NCBI GenBank assembly: GCA_035310125.1 | Contig: DATGEP010000064.1 | Location: forward strand, 1 to 59,464 | Direction: 5' to 3' | DNA length: 59,464 bases | From: DATGEP01 sp035310125 | Lineage (GTDB): Bacteria > Chloroflexota > Ktedonobacteria > Ktedonobacterales > JADMIN01 | Shown here: in pieces, positions 43,314-52,258 of the stretch | How the letters are laid out: every line of letters starts with the position of its first letter | Position numbering within the stretch: the first letter of the stretch is position 1 | Program-made: the position numbers and the translations under genes | The notes under the pieces: generated by a model | What the model saw: the letters and a program-made list of their open reading frames with translations, nothing else | Database searches by the model: none | What the model was told of the DNA's origin: nothing

Positions 43314-44342
43314 CTAGAAAAGGGCCGACCACACCGGCGCTTCAGGTGATGTGCGCTCAGTTGTTTCTACGCGCTCTTGCACCTGTTGTTTCGCCTCGAC
43401 CAGACCAGGACGCACGATGAGCATTGGCTGCGCGGTAGAATGCAGCACACGCTCGGTAATGCTTCCAACCATCCAGCGCTTTAGACCAGTACGTCCATGC
43501 GTCGCCATCGCGATGACGTCGCACCCGGCTGACGCGCCGTCACCGTGGCTGCCATCGCCTTGCTCCGCGTCTCGCATGACGCCAGAGGCGATATCCACAT
43601 TCACCGACACATCCCACGTAACCGTCACCGCCTCATAGCCTGCTTGAAGCTGGGCAGCGACCGCCGCGAGATATTCTCTGGCTGTCGCTGTGGCTCCTTC
43701 GATATCCAAGTGTGCTTCGGCTGTTTCATATGGGGATACCACGAGCATGAGATGGAGGAGGCCCGCCCGAGGCGCATTCAACGCCTTCGCCAGTTCCACC
43801 GCAGGCTTCAGCACGGCTTCGGCAAGTGGCGAGCCATCCAGTGGCACCAGCACGCGCGCTGGAGGTTGCGCATCGGAAGGCTGCTCAGCGGGGCTGTTCC
43901 CGCGTGCGCGCAATACAATAACCGGCACCTTTGTATGCCGAACGATATACTCCGCGACGCTTCCGAGCGCCCAGCGAGTCATTCCGGCGCGCCCATGACT
44001 CGTGATAATGATGGCATCCGCCTTGTATGCGGTGATGGCGTCCAGGATTGCGGTAGCAGGCGAGCCAGTGAATACGCCGGTCTCCGTCGAAATGCCGGCC
44101 AGCACCGGGCGCCCAGCAATTCCAGTAAGATATGCTGTCGCCTCGCGGCGGTCTTCTTCCAGGAGCTCCGGATTGTAATTGGTTGGCTCTATGGTGCCGA
44201 ATGCGCCGATTGTTCCGAGCACACCGAGAATCTGCACGAGTACAACAGACCCACCGGTGGCGCGAGCAAGCATAGCCGCGACCGGCACAGAACGCTCGGC
44301 ACGCGGTGATCCATCTAACGGAACCAGAATGCGCGTATACAT
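43314..44342 (-). CDS. Tandem universal stress protein (UspA x2)
   Basis: A 342-residue protein with two Usp domains (ILVPLDGSP and VLVPLDGSP) and intact ATP-binding glycine loops in both (SHGRAGMTRWALGSVAEYIV and THGRTGLKRWMVGSITERVL). A 30-residue Glu/Thr-rich tail follows the second domain. ATG 44342 has GAAAGGA 7 bases upstream. It is closest in layout to 34789-35748. A four-copy YGTGA array (44491-44538) faces it. Confidence 0.93.
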   Translation of the reverse strand: MYTRILVPLDGSPRAERSVPVAAMLARATGGSVVLVQILGVLGTIGAFGTIEPTNYNPELLEEDRREATAYLTGIAGRPVLAGISTETGVFTGSPATAILDAITAYKADAIIITSHGRAGMTRWALGSVAEYIVRHTKVPVIVLRARGNSPAEQPSDAQPPARVLVPLDGSPLAEAVLKPAVELAKALNAPRAGLLHLMLVVSPYETAEAHLDIEGATATAREYLAAVAAQLQAGYEAVTVTWDVSVNVDIASGVMRDAEQGDGSHGDGASAGCDVIAMATHGRTGLKRWMVGSITERVLHSTAQPMLIVRPGLVEAKQQVQERVETTERTSPEAPVWSALF

Positions 44343-44490
44343 TCGTTTGTCCTTTCGATCGGCCAGTGGGACTGACACTTGCCACGGCAGGCGGCCCGCG
44401 TACATGAACATCCCGCAGAAACGCGGAGCGAGCGCCCTCGATAATCGCAAGGGGTTGTAGGCCGATCAATTAGATGATGTACTGAAGGAG

Positions 44491-44538
44491 TCACAAAGTG
44501 GTCACAGCTATGGAGGTCCGAGTCACGAATTGCGCACA
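44491..44538 (-). promoter_or_regulatory. Four-copy YGTGA operator facing the Usp gene at 43314
   Basis: TCACA (44491), TCACA (44502), TCACG (44523), GCACA (44534): spacing 11-21-11. On the minus strand CATCAT begins 11 bases after the proximal copy. It is back-to-back with the array at 44616. Confidence 0.7.
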
Positions 44539-44615
44539 CGACCTGACGGAAATGATGCCCCCCTCGTCGCGAAGCATCCAGCGGTGCGCGCTAGCTCGTT
44601 CACACCCCGGCGGCT

Positions 44616-44663
44616 TGTGCGGGAACTGAGAGAGCGCTTGCCTCTAGCGTGACCGGTTTGTGA
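44616..44663 (+). promoter_or_regulatory. Four-copy YGTGA operator facing the GerMN lipoprotein gene
   Basis: TGTGC (44616), TGAGA (44627), CGTGA (44648), TGTGA (44659): spacing 11-21-11, two copies with one mismatch. GATAAC lies 12 bases after the last copy; ATG 44762 is 98 bases on. Confidence 0.6.
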
Positions 44664-44761
44664 GGGTGTTGCGCCGATAACAAGATGTCGGTTGAATGCG
44701 ATCGAATGGGCAAGAGCACTTGTTCACGGACCCGCAGCACCGCATGCGAAGGGGTAGCACT

Positions 44762-45370
44762 ATGCGCACACATCACCATCTCAGCATGCTTCTTCGAGAC
44801 GATAAGATGCTCCGCGCGTTCTTGCCGCTCGTCATCACCATGTCCTTGCTCGTCGCGGCCTGCGCCGCCGCGACCACGCCATCCCCCAGCACTACACCCT
44901 CGGCAACCGGGCTTGCGCATGTCACGGTGCAGACGTATTTCTCGAAGCATCCCGACTCAGATGCCGATCCTACGGCGGTATTTCCCGTGTCTCGCACCAT
45001 AGTCACGGGCAATCTTGCCTCGCCATCCAGCCTGCCAACGTTTGCTATCCAACAGTTGATCGCCGGTCCTACGGACAGCGAAAAGCAGGCGGGATATTAC
45101 ACAGAGCTAACGGGAGCTCTAAGTGGACCATCCATCTGTAACAATCAGGACTTCACCATCACGCTGAATACACACGCGGGTCACCCGGAGACCGGTACGG
45201 CAACGCTCCAGTTTTGTCGCGTGACTCAGCTGCCGGGAGATCTGAGCGGTCCGCGTATCAAGTCCGAGATCGGCAAGACACTGATGCAATTCGCGTACAT
45301 CCAGCGAGTTGTGATCCTGGACAAGTCTGGAAACTGCTTCGACGATCTGAGCGGTCGTAACGTGTGTTAG
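44762..45370 (+). CDS. Lipoprotein with GerMN-like domain
   Basis: A 202-residue exported lipoprotein: basic N-terminus, hydrophobic segment and lipobox LVAAC with Cys34 as the lipidated residue, then a Thr/Pro/Ser linker and a GerMN-type domain (VQTYFSKHP, AIQQLIAGPT, TLMQFAYIQRVVIL). Three further Cys may form disulfides. ATG 44762 has AAGGGG 7 bases upstream. GerMN domains occur in spore germination and cell-envelope proteins; here the YGTGA array ties it to the stress regulon. Confidence 0.82.
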   Translation: MRTHHHLSMLLRDDKMLRAFLPLVITMSLLVAACAAATTPSPSTTPSATGLAHVTVQTYFSKHPDSDADPTAVFPVSRTIVTGNLASPSSLPTFAIQQLIAGPTDSEKQAGYYTELTGALSGPSICNNQDFTITLNTHAGHPETGTATLQFCRVTQLPGDLSGPRIKSEIGKTLMQFAYIQRVVILDKSGNCFDDLSGRNVC

Positions 45371-45476
45371 TGGGTGGAGTCACCATCGCGCCGTGCCGGC
45401 AGGATAATACGCAGCCACGCCGTACCCACGTGGAACGGCTGTTTGGCCTAGACGCTGGCGACTGATCAAAACGGCT

Positions 45477-45564
45477 ACATTCTGGTCGTACCACATTCTG
45501 GTCGTATAGGTGTGCGGAAATACCAGAAAGCGGCATACCTGCGCACACCTCCCTGCGCACACCT
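45477..45564. repeat. Two sets of direct repeats upstream of the DUF2249 gene
   Basis: A 14-mer ACATTCTGGTCGTA is repeated at 45477 and 45493 (16-bp period). A 13-mer CCTGCGCACACCT is repeated at 45538 and 45552 (14-bp period), and the inverted form AGGTGTGCG is at 45508-45516. No gene is seen in the 484-base gap 45371-45854; these look like protein-binding iterons of a promoter region. Confidence 0.6.
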
Positions 45565-45854
45565 CTATCGCACGCTCACATGGAGCCTGATGCCTGACCC
45601 CGGAGGCGAGAGTGCGACATTAGTCGCAGCAACTCTCGCCGCGCTCAGCGTACACTCTGCGCGTGCGGAGGCGCTACGGCGGTGCCGCTTATGCGTCGCC
45701 TCTCGCTCGCGAGAGCCGCTGCGACGCCAGCGGGAAGGACCATATATCTCCCGCTCATCCGGCTATTTTCATACGTAAGCAGATCGAGCAGTGTCCTCGT
45801 CACGCACCCGCGCATATCAGACGAGGAGAACCACCAGAGAGGGTGAGTAGAACC

Positions 45855-46127
45855 ATGCAAGCGAATCAGGCCAACGACTCGGTGACCGCGTGGAAGAGCG
45901 CGGCGGCGACGGTGCTCGATGTGCGCCCAGAGCTCGCGCAGGGCGGCGAGCCGTTCGTACATATCATGGAGGCGGCCGAGACCGTCCCGGCTGGCGCGTC
46001 GCTCGTGCTCATCGCACCCTTCGAGCCCGCGCCGCTCTACGCCGCACTCAGTGGTCGCGGCTTCTCACACGCGACGCAGTGCGTAGCATCTGACGAGTGG
46101 GTCGTCCGTTTCACCCGCGATCAGTAG
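45855..46127 (+). CDS. DUF2249 domain protein
   Basis: A 90-residue protein consisting of one DUF2249 domain (VLDVRPELAQGGEPFVHIME, then LVLIAPFEPAPLYAAL and a final WVVRF). The family is common near hemerythrin, NnrS and NO-reductase genes and is thought to act in NO or redox stress; its biochemistry is unknown. ATG 45855 has GGTGAG 7 bases upstream. It begins a plus-strand run with the NnrS-like and DsbA-like genes. Confidence 0.85.
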   Translation: MQANQANDSVTAWKSAAATVLDVRPELAQGGEPFVHIMEAAETVPAGASLVLIAPFEPAPLYAALSGRGFSHATQCVASDEWVVRFTRDQ

Positions 46128-46209
46128 GTCTGGCGGACGGACGGCAACGCCCACCTAGATAGATGGGCCGACACTGACACGTATGCAGGACGAAAGGCAG
46201 GTCGAGGCG

Positions 46210-47583
46210 ATGGAGATCTCTGCGCGTCCGCCTACCCCCCAAGCGGCGACGCCGGCTACCCGTCCCGCGATCTCGGGTGGAACGGGCGGGGCGGCGCCAG
46301 TAGCGACCAGCGGCTTGAGCGGGCTGGCGCGCGGCGGCGTGCCTCTGTGGCTACCACTGCCATTTCTGCTGACCGGCGTGCTCGGCGCGGCGACCTTCGG
46401 GGTGTTGCTGCCGTTCGTCGTCCCGCAAGCCCTGCGCGCTCCTCAATATCCACACGTACTCGCGCTGGTACACACGGCAACGTTGGGCTGGCTCACCATG
46501 ACGATCATGGGCGCCTCACTTCAGCTGGCTCCCGTGATTCTCGTCAGCCCGCTGCGCGCGGTGCGCTTTGGGCGCGTGCAGTATCCCCTCTATGTGAGCG
46601 GTGTACTGCTGCTTGTCGCGGGGTTCTGGACGGCCCAGGTGCCGCTCCTCATCGCTGGCGGCTGTATAGTAGTAGTGGCGGTTGGGCACTACGCTACGAT
46701 CCTTGGCACTACACTGGCGCGGGCCTCCACTCGGCCGCTCTCGGCACGCTATCTGGCAGCGTCGCTGAGCTACCTGTGCGTCGTCGTTAGTCTGGGACTG
46801 ACGGCAGCGCTGAACTTTCAGTTTGGCTTTCTCGGCAGCCAGGTGAATCGCCTGCTACTGGCCCATATCACTATCGGCGTCGTGGGCTGGCTCACTTGCA
46901 CCCTGATGGGCGTATCTTACACACTCGTGCGCATGTTCGGACTGGTCCATAACCATCACGATACGCTTGGGCGTCGCAACTTCTGGCTGCTCAACGCGGG
47001 GATACTCGGGCTGGCGGCTGGCTTCGCGCTTGACTGGACACCGCTGCAAGCGGTGGCGGGTCTTGGACTGAGCGCAGCGGTCTGGCTCTTCGCCTATGAT
47101 TCGTGGCGTATGCTCCGCGGACGCATGCGTAAAACGCTCGACATTACCCAGCGACATGGCATCGTCGCCGTTGCCTATCTGGCGGTGGTGATTCCGGTTG
47201 GCGTAGTCGTGGCGCTCACGGGCGCGGGATCCCCGCCGGTGTTGGTCGCGCTGGCACTGGCAGCGCTGGTGGGCTGGCTTGGGCAGAGCATGCTGGGCTA
47301 TCTCTACAAGATCGTGCCGTTTCTGATCTGGCAGGCCCGCTATGGAGCCCTCGTCGGCCGGCAGCCGGTGCCGCTGATGCGGGATCTCGTGCACCAGCGG
47401 GTGGCAGTGTTGAGCTTCTGGCTGCTCAATGGCGCGTTACCTATCACGCTCGCGTGCGCTGTGCTCGATTGGACCCTGCCGCTGCAGATAGCCGCCTCGG
47501 TGTTGGGGGCCAGCCTGGTGCTGGTCGCCGCCAACGTCTGGGGCGTGGCGGCTCCACGAAGTGTCCCGCCGCGTCCCGCTTAG
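46210..47583 (+). CDS. NnrS/CcoN-like polytopic membrane protein
   Basis: A 457-residue protein with about 12 membrane helices after a 40-residue Pro/Ala-rich N-terminus. Helix-embedded His residues occur in ALVHTATLGWLTMTIMG and LLLAHITIGVVGWLTCTLMG followed by HNHHD, a pattern of haem-binding members related to NnrS and cytochrome oxidase subunit I. The start is uncertain (Met at 46183 or 46210). Probably a haem protein of NO or oxygen metabolism; no partner cytochrome is adjacent. Confidence 0.75.
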   Translation: MEISARPPTPQAATPATRPAISGGTGGAAPVATSGLSGLARGGVPLWLPLPFLLTGVLGAATFGVLLPFVVPQALRAPQYPHVLALVHTATLGWLTMTIMGASLQLAPVILVSPLRAVRFGRVQYPLYVSGVLLLVAGFWTAQVPLLIAGGCIVVVAVGHYATILGTTLARASTRPLSARYLAASLSYLCVVVSLGLTAALNFQFGFLGSQVNRLLLAHITIGVVGWLTCTLMGVSYTLVRMFGLVHNHHDTLGRRNFWLLNAGILGLAAGFALDWTPLQAVAGLGLSAAVWLFAYDSWRMLRGRMRKTLDITQRHGIVAVAYLAVVIPVGVVVALTGAGSPPVLVALALAALVGWLGQSMLGYLYKIVPFLIWQARYGALVGRQPVPLMRDLVHQRVAVLSFWLLNGALPITLACAVLDWTLPLQIAASVLGASLVLVAANVWGVAAPRSVPPRPA

Positions 47584-47621
47584 ATCGGGTGCGTGCCGCT
47601 CGACATCGAAGGAGGCTCCCC

Positions 47622-48323
47622 ATGAGTGACCTGCCACACGTGGCCATGTATGCGGATCTGGCGTGCCCTTACGCCTATGTGGTAGCCTACCGTCTGCGCA
47701 AGCTACGTGACGAGTTTCGCGGTCGGGTTATCATCGAGCACAAGAGCCTGGCGCTGGAGTACATCAATCGGCAGCCGACGCCCAAGCGCGTGCTGGATAG
47801 CGAATGCCCGCTTCTGATGCTGGTAGAGCCGGAGCTGCCATGGGAGCCGTGGCACGCACCGCTTTCTGAGTGGCCAGTCACCCTATGGCCGGCGTTCGAA
47901 GCGGTCAAGTGCGCTGAGCGACAGGATATGGCACTGGCGGATGAGCTCGACTGGGCGATACGGACTGCCTTCTTTGCTGAGAACCGCTGTGTCTCGATGC
48001 GCCACATCCTTTTTGATCTAGCCGATCGAGTTGGTCTGGAGATGGGTCGCTTCGCCCAAGATTTCGATAGCGGTCAGAACAAGTCGCTGGTGTTGCGGGA
48101 GGCGCGCGAGGGATGGGAGCGCTTAAAAGTAGCGGGCAGTCCGACGCTCGTGTTGCCCTCGGGCCGCCAGATCAGTAGTTCCGAGGATCTTGGGCTGCCG
48201 GAAGTGCTGGTAGATGAGCAGGGCTACGGCCGTGTCACTGGGTTTCATCCCGCTCCTTGCACAGGCGAGGCATGTCTTTTGCTGTACCGCCGGATTTTCG
48301 AGGAGTCGGCGCAGGCGACGTGA
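47622..48323 (+). CDS. DsbA/FrnE-like thioredoxin-fold protein
   Basis: A 233-residue soluble thioredoxin-fold protein of the DsbA/2-hydroxychromene-isomerase group. The active-site motif is CPYA (Cys15), so it lacks the second Cys of a classical CxxC. A late motif AGSPTLVLPSG includes the cis-Pro loop, and a second Cys pair (PCTGEAC) is near the C-terminus. ATG 47622 has GAAGGAGG 6 bases upstream. It lies 38 bases after the NnrS-like gene. Likely a redox or GST-like enzyme, substrate unknown. Confidence 0.85.
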   Translation: MSDLPHVAMYADLACPYAYVVAYRLRKLRDEFRGRVIIEHKSLALEYINRQPTPKRVLDSECPLLMLVEPELPWEPWHAPLSEWPVTLWPAFEAVKCAERQDMALADELDWAIRTAFFAENRCVSMRHILFDLADRVGLEMGRFAQDFDSGQNKSLVLREAREGWERLKVAGSPTLVLPSGRQISSSEDLGLPEVLVDEQGYGRVTGFHPAPCTGEACLLLYRRIFEESAQAT

Positions 48324-48446
48324 GGGCGCGAAGCGGTCGGGAACGGAGCAAACCCAAACGACGACGTACCGGCATACGGCGCGGGGTGCGGCCTGAAGCT
48401 GCTGGCGCTTGCCGAAGAGTCAACTGAAGTACGTCCCGGACCACCT

Positions 48447-48719
48447 CTATACCAACTCCCGATTAACCATGGGGTGGGTGATCTCTATGGGAATTGTAGT
48501 GGCTGCGTCCCTGGTCTGCCGCAGCTGGCAGGCGCATGGCGCCGCCGCGATTCGGTAGCGAGCGATATGTCCATCGAACGAGGCGGGCAACTCACCGCTG
48601 GCGGTTAGATGCAGGCGCTGGAACGATCCATCGTCTACTCGAAGATACGTCCCTGCTGGGACACACTCGCCAGCCAGAAAAATTCGAGTGCCGCATTCTT
48701 CACACTGCGCAAATTCCAT
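48447..48719 (-). CDS. Small CxxC protein
   Basis: A 90-residue soluble protein starting MEFAQCEECGTRIFLAGECV, with a CxxC near the N-terminus and CAC near residue 62, suggesting a zinc ribbon. ATG 48719 has GGAGGA 9 bases upstream. It starts 48 bases after the end of the NnrS gene in the same direction and is probably in its operon. No known family recognised. Confidence 0.7.
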   Translation of the reverse strand: MEFAQCEECGTRIFLAGECVPAGTYLRVDDGSFQRLHLTASGELPASFDGHIARYRIAAAPCACQLRQTRDAATTIPIEITHPMVNRELV

Positions 48720-48767
48720 AGTTTGTATTCCTCCAGATTGTCCAGAATGTCGCTTGCCACTGTTCAT

Positions 48768-50258
48768 TCATGTCGTGACGGGGCTGCGCGGCGATAGCGC
48801 CGGCCACAGGTTGATGACCAGACAGACGGCGAAGGCGAGACCCAGCGGTCCGGAGAGTCCGAAGAGCGCGGAATCCAGCGTGATACCGGCGGCGCCCAGC
48901 CCTCCGGCGAGCATCGGAAGCGCCAGCAGCGACCCGACGCGCAGCAGCGCCGCGCCGTTTCCCAGCCAGAGGAGCGCCACCACCCACCGTGGAGAGGCCA
49001 GTCGGCCACCAGAGAAGCCAGGAATCATGCGTGTGGAGACACCGGCCAGAAGCAAGGCGATGAAGCCAACCGCGAGACTATGGCGCGGAGCATCCAACGT
49101 GACGGGCATACCAGCACCCAGCGCGAGGGCGACGCCGTCGAGAAGCATGAGTAGGCCGGCCACCAGCGCCCAACTGTACGCGCTGCCGATCAGCGGCACG
49201 TACGGCCCGAAGGTAGCTCGCTCGCTGGAGACGTGCTTTCTGTACGTGCGAGCGGCCTGTTCAGGAGCCGGTGCGAGTGATCGTACGCGCTGTGGCAACT
49301 GGCCCCGACCTGCCATCAGGCGAACGAAAAAACCAATGAAGACTACCAGCACGCCACCCATAGTGGCCACACCGAGGCCGCCGATGCGACCGAGTGCTGT
49401 CCCAGGAGCCAGGTTATTCGCAGTACCCAGCAAAGCAAGCACCAGCCCGGCACAATACGTGAGGGCCGCCGGCCAGAGAACGCGCCGGGGAAAAGCCTCG
49501 AGGCCAGCATACATCGGCAGTGCCCGCGCTGACATTGCGAGCGCCATCGGTACCAGAAAGCCAAAGAGTCCCAGCAGCACATTCGCCCCGTCGCCCGCCG
49601 CCGGCACGAGCGCGGCGCCACCATATGACGCCGCGACGACGTTCATCAGGTTGATTATCGCGGCGAGCACCAGACTACTAACGGCACAGAGCAGAAACGG
49701 CCACACACTCCACAACGCCGGACGCGCCCGGAGCGCTGGGCCATCGCGGCGCAAGGCGGTACCGGCGAGCAGCACGAGAACGCTTCCGATGGCGAGTAGC
49801 TCCAGTACGCCACTTGCCACGAGCAGCAAGCGCCACAGCCATGCCCAGCCACTCTCCGCACCAACGATGGCCAATAGCGGCTGGCTCAGCCCTCGCAACA
49901 CGAGCGCGGTGACCAGCGCACTCAACAGCCACGGTATCGCTCGCGGCCATGCGAGCGGCGCTCCACGCAGGCGCGGCAGAAAGTGGAGCGCCACACCCAG
50001 GACGAAGAGACCCGCCCAGCCATACACTTGCAGGTGTCCGTGTGCCTGCGCGAGAGCGGACCACCAGGGACCGAGTGATACTCTGAACGCGAGCGAGAGA
50101 CTCAGCACGCTTGCCAGCACGAATCCGCCAGCCGCGCCGAGCAACAGCGCGGAGCGCAGCACGGGCGCCACCACCGTAAAAGGTTGCTGGCTGCGCGAAG
50201 CGGCAGCTCGCGGTGGCCGGACGCGGACCTGTTCGGGGCGAGGCAGCAGCTTCTCCAT
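48768..50258 (-). CDS. NnrS family protein
   Basis: A 496-residue protein with about 12 membrane helices. The first helices carry AQAHGHLQVYGWAGLFVLG, the histidine-rich NnrS signature, and later motifs HSLAVGFIALLLAGVSTRM and GFSGGRL fit the family. NnrS is a haem- and copper-containing protein that protects against NO. ATG 50258 has CAGGAGG 9 bases upstream. It is divergent from the hemerythrin-DUF2249 gene. Confidence 0.88.
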   Translation of the reverse strand: MEKLLPRPEQVRVRPPRAAASRSQQPFTVVAPVLRSALLLGAAGGFVLASVLSLSLAFRVSLGPWWSALAQAHGHLQVYGWAGLFVLGVALHFLPRLRGAPLAWPRAIPWLLSALVTALVLRGLSQPLLAIVGAESGWAWLWRLLLVASGVLELLAIGSVLVLLAGTALRRDGPALRARPALWSVWPFLLCAVSSLVLAAIINLMNVVAASYGGAALVPAAGDGANVLLGLFGFLVPMALAMSARALPMYAGLEAFPRRVLWPAALTYCAGLVLALLGTANNLAPGTALGRIGGLGVATMGGVLVVFIGFFVRLMAGRGQLPQRVRSLAPAPEQAARTYRKHVSSERATFGPYVPLIGSAYSWALVAGLLMLLDGVALALGAGMPVTLDAPRHSLAVGFIALLLAGVSTRMIPGFSGGRLASPRWVVALLWLGNGAALLRVGSLLALPMLAGGLGAAGITLDSALFGLSGPLGLAFAVCLVINLWPALSPRSPVTT

Positions 50259-50653
50259 GGTGAGCAACCTCCTGAGTAGCTTCACACGATTCGTGCTCCT
50301 TTTCAGCATAGCCGCTGGCGTCGCGCGCATGCTGCGACTTTGCGCACAGTCGGGTCCGAATTTATCGCAGTTCAGCTACGAGACACAGCGGCGTCGCCAT
50401 CGCTGGTTTTGCTCATGGTATGACAAAAGTCGCTGCTAAGTGGTCTCGCGCCGACACATACTTGGTCTGGCGCTCGAAGTGACAATGCAGCCAACAACGA
50501 TTGTCTGACGTGTATGGTCGGGATTCATGTCAGCACGTGCCGGTCGCACGATGGTCCCTCCCGCGCTCTACAACGACCAATCCGGTCCACACCGGAAAGC
50601 CTGGCGTGACTGCGCCAGTAGACGAATTGGAATGAGATGGAGAGGACTCTACT
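50259..50653. other. Divergent regulatory region between NnrS and hemerythrin genes
   Basis: 395 bases without a gene. It contains an inverted repeat GACAAT (50481-50486) / ATTGTC (50500-50505) with 13 bases between. No clear -10/-35 pair and no YGTGA array were found. Confidence 0.4.
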
Positions 50654-51415
50654 ATGAGCACCGCGACCACCCATGAGTTAACAGCCGCGATCCGCGCGCA
50701 CCACAAAGGTCTCGCGGAGACACTCGACGGCTACGTTGCCGACGTGGAGGCCGGCATCACTGGCCTCGATGCCGCGAGCCTCGCAGACCTGCTCGATCGG
50801 CTGACTACCTTCCTGACGAGTGACCTTCTCCCGCACGCGCGTGGTGAGGAAGAAACACTTTACCCCGCACTCGATCCGATCCTGCGCGAGCATGGCAGGC
50901 CAACGGCAACCATGAGCGTTGATCACGAGTACCTCGGGCAGTATGCGCGGCAGATCGCGGAGACCGCGCGCGGCGTGCGTTCCGCCGGTGAGCGCGATCG
51001 AGCGAAGCTGGCGCGACAGCTTGAGCGCCAGGTTGTCCAGCTTCAAGGGCTCTTCACCGTGCATCTGGCTAAGGAAGAGCGTGTCTACCTGCCAATCGTC
51101 GAGCAGGTCGTCTCGTCTGAGGACCAGCAAAAGCTCCTCGCGGCGCTTCACGATGAGGCAGACGGCGCAAAACCGGCGGGCAGCGCGACGGACGACGCGC
51201 TAGAGGTGCGCCACCTGCCGCCAGCGCAGCGCCATCAGGTCATTTTCCAGCGCTTTAATGCGTTGCCGGAGGGTGGCAGCTTCGTTCTCGTCAACGACCA
51301 CGACCCCAAGCCCCTCTACTATCAGCTAGTTGCTGAGTATACGGGGCAGCTGCTCTGGGAGTATCTCGAACAGGGGCCGGAAGTTTGGCGCGTGCGGATG
51401 GGTAAGGCAAAATAA
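50654..51415 (+). CDS. Hemerythrin domain fused to DUF2249
   Basis: A 253-residue fusion. Residues 1-160 form a hemerythrin HHE four-helix bundle with probable iron ligands His16, His61, Glu65, His91, His137 and Glu141 (HHKGL, PHARGEEETLYP, DHEYL and HLAKEERVYLP). Residues 183-250 form a DUF2249 domain nearly identical in motif to the 53212-53511 protein (PPAQRHQVIFQRFNALPEGG). The di-iron centre could sense or bind O2 or NO. ATG 50654 follows AGATGGAGAGG. It is divergent from nnrS. Confidence 0.92.
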   Translation: MSTATTHELTAAIRAHHKGLAETLDGYVADVEAGITGLDAASLADLLDRLTTFLTSDLLPHARGEEETLYPALDPILREHGRPTATMSVDHEYLGQYARQIAETARGVRSAGERDRAKLARQLERQVVQLQGLFTVHLAKEERVYLPIVEQVVSSEDQQKLLAALHDEADGAKPAGSATDDALEVRHLPPAQRHQVIFQRFNALPEGGSFVLVNDHDPKPLYYQLVAEYTGQLLWEYLEQGPEVWRVRMGKAK

Positions 51416-51617
51416 ACGCGGAGCATTACGTGACGACGGGTTGCGCCATGACGATCCAAAGGCAGTTACATGGCGCATGCCCGCGCCGCTCCGAGCCAGG
51501 AACTTTGCATGCAGGTACATAGCTCGTAGTGCCACAAGCGACAACCAGCTCCGTGACATAGCTATCCGAGTTACATCACGCGGGCTGGGTTCTCATGCTC
51601 AGGAAAAGTGATCAGCG

Positions 51618-52154
51618 TCACGCGGAAGGATTGCCTTCAGGGTAGGGCTTGCTATAGAGTGCGCGAAAGCCACCAATGGCAGGGTACAGTCGTGCTTCCA
51701 ACGTGGCTTGCAGCTGCCGCATATGCTCAAGATCGTGGTAAGCCCATTCGATGATGTGCTCGCGCGCGCTAATACGCCCGTAGCGTGGGTGTTCGCCGCC
51801 TTGGGCGAGCTGTGGGGGAGTTAGTGTGTGCAAATACGAAAGATTCTGTTCCCGCGCAGCCAACCATGCCTTGAGCACCTCTGCCGGTGCGGCTGGTATG
51901 GAGGTCTGGGCCACGCCAGCCAGGGGGGCGCCATCCTCTTCGATCATCCGACGCACCCGTACGGGTATCACCGCTGTCTCTACCTGTAACATGTGGTCGA
52001 GTACTTGCCGAGGTGACCACTCCCCCGCCGCGGGCGACCACTGCCAGATGTCTGGAGGAAGTTGCTCTAACATTGCGCGCAGGCACGCGGAAGTGCCGGC
52101 GAGGATGCCGAGCGCCAGCGTGTAGGTGTCTTCAGTATTTTCGGTGTCTGCCAT
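51618..52154 (-). CDS. DinB family protein
   Basis: A 178-residue four-helix protein of the DinB/YfiT group with the metal-binding triad visible as His54, His140 and His144 (VLDHM and YHDLEH). Such proteins are metal-dependent thiol transferases or stress proteins. ATG 52154 has AAGGAGGAG 7 bases upstream. It is 104 bases after the biotin-ligase-like gene and may be in the same operon. Confidence 0.87.
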   Translation of the reverse strand: MADTENTEDTYTLALGILAGTSACLRAMLEQLPPDIWQWSPAAGEWSPRQVLDHMLQVETAVIPVRVRRMIEEDGAPLAGVAQTSIPAAPAEVLKAWLAAREQNLSYLHTLTPPQLAQGGEHPRYGRISAREHIIEWAYHDLEHMRQLQATLEARLYPAIGGFRALYSKPYPEGNPSA

Positions 52155-52258
52155 CAGCTCACTCCTCCTTAGATCGCCAGCTACTCTTCGACTTCGTGGT
52201 AGCGCTCCTCACCGACGGCTGCAATGGAGTGCCACCACCAATCTCTTGCGGTCCGGTG

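Noticed and set aside
48688..50439. A 583-codon plus-strand frame across the NnrS gene
   Set aside because: It is antisense to a clear NnrS protein and is rich in Ser, Pro, Ala and Arg with no recognisable domain.
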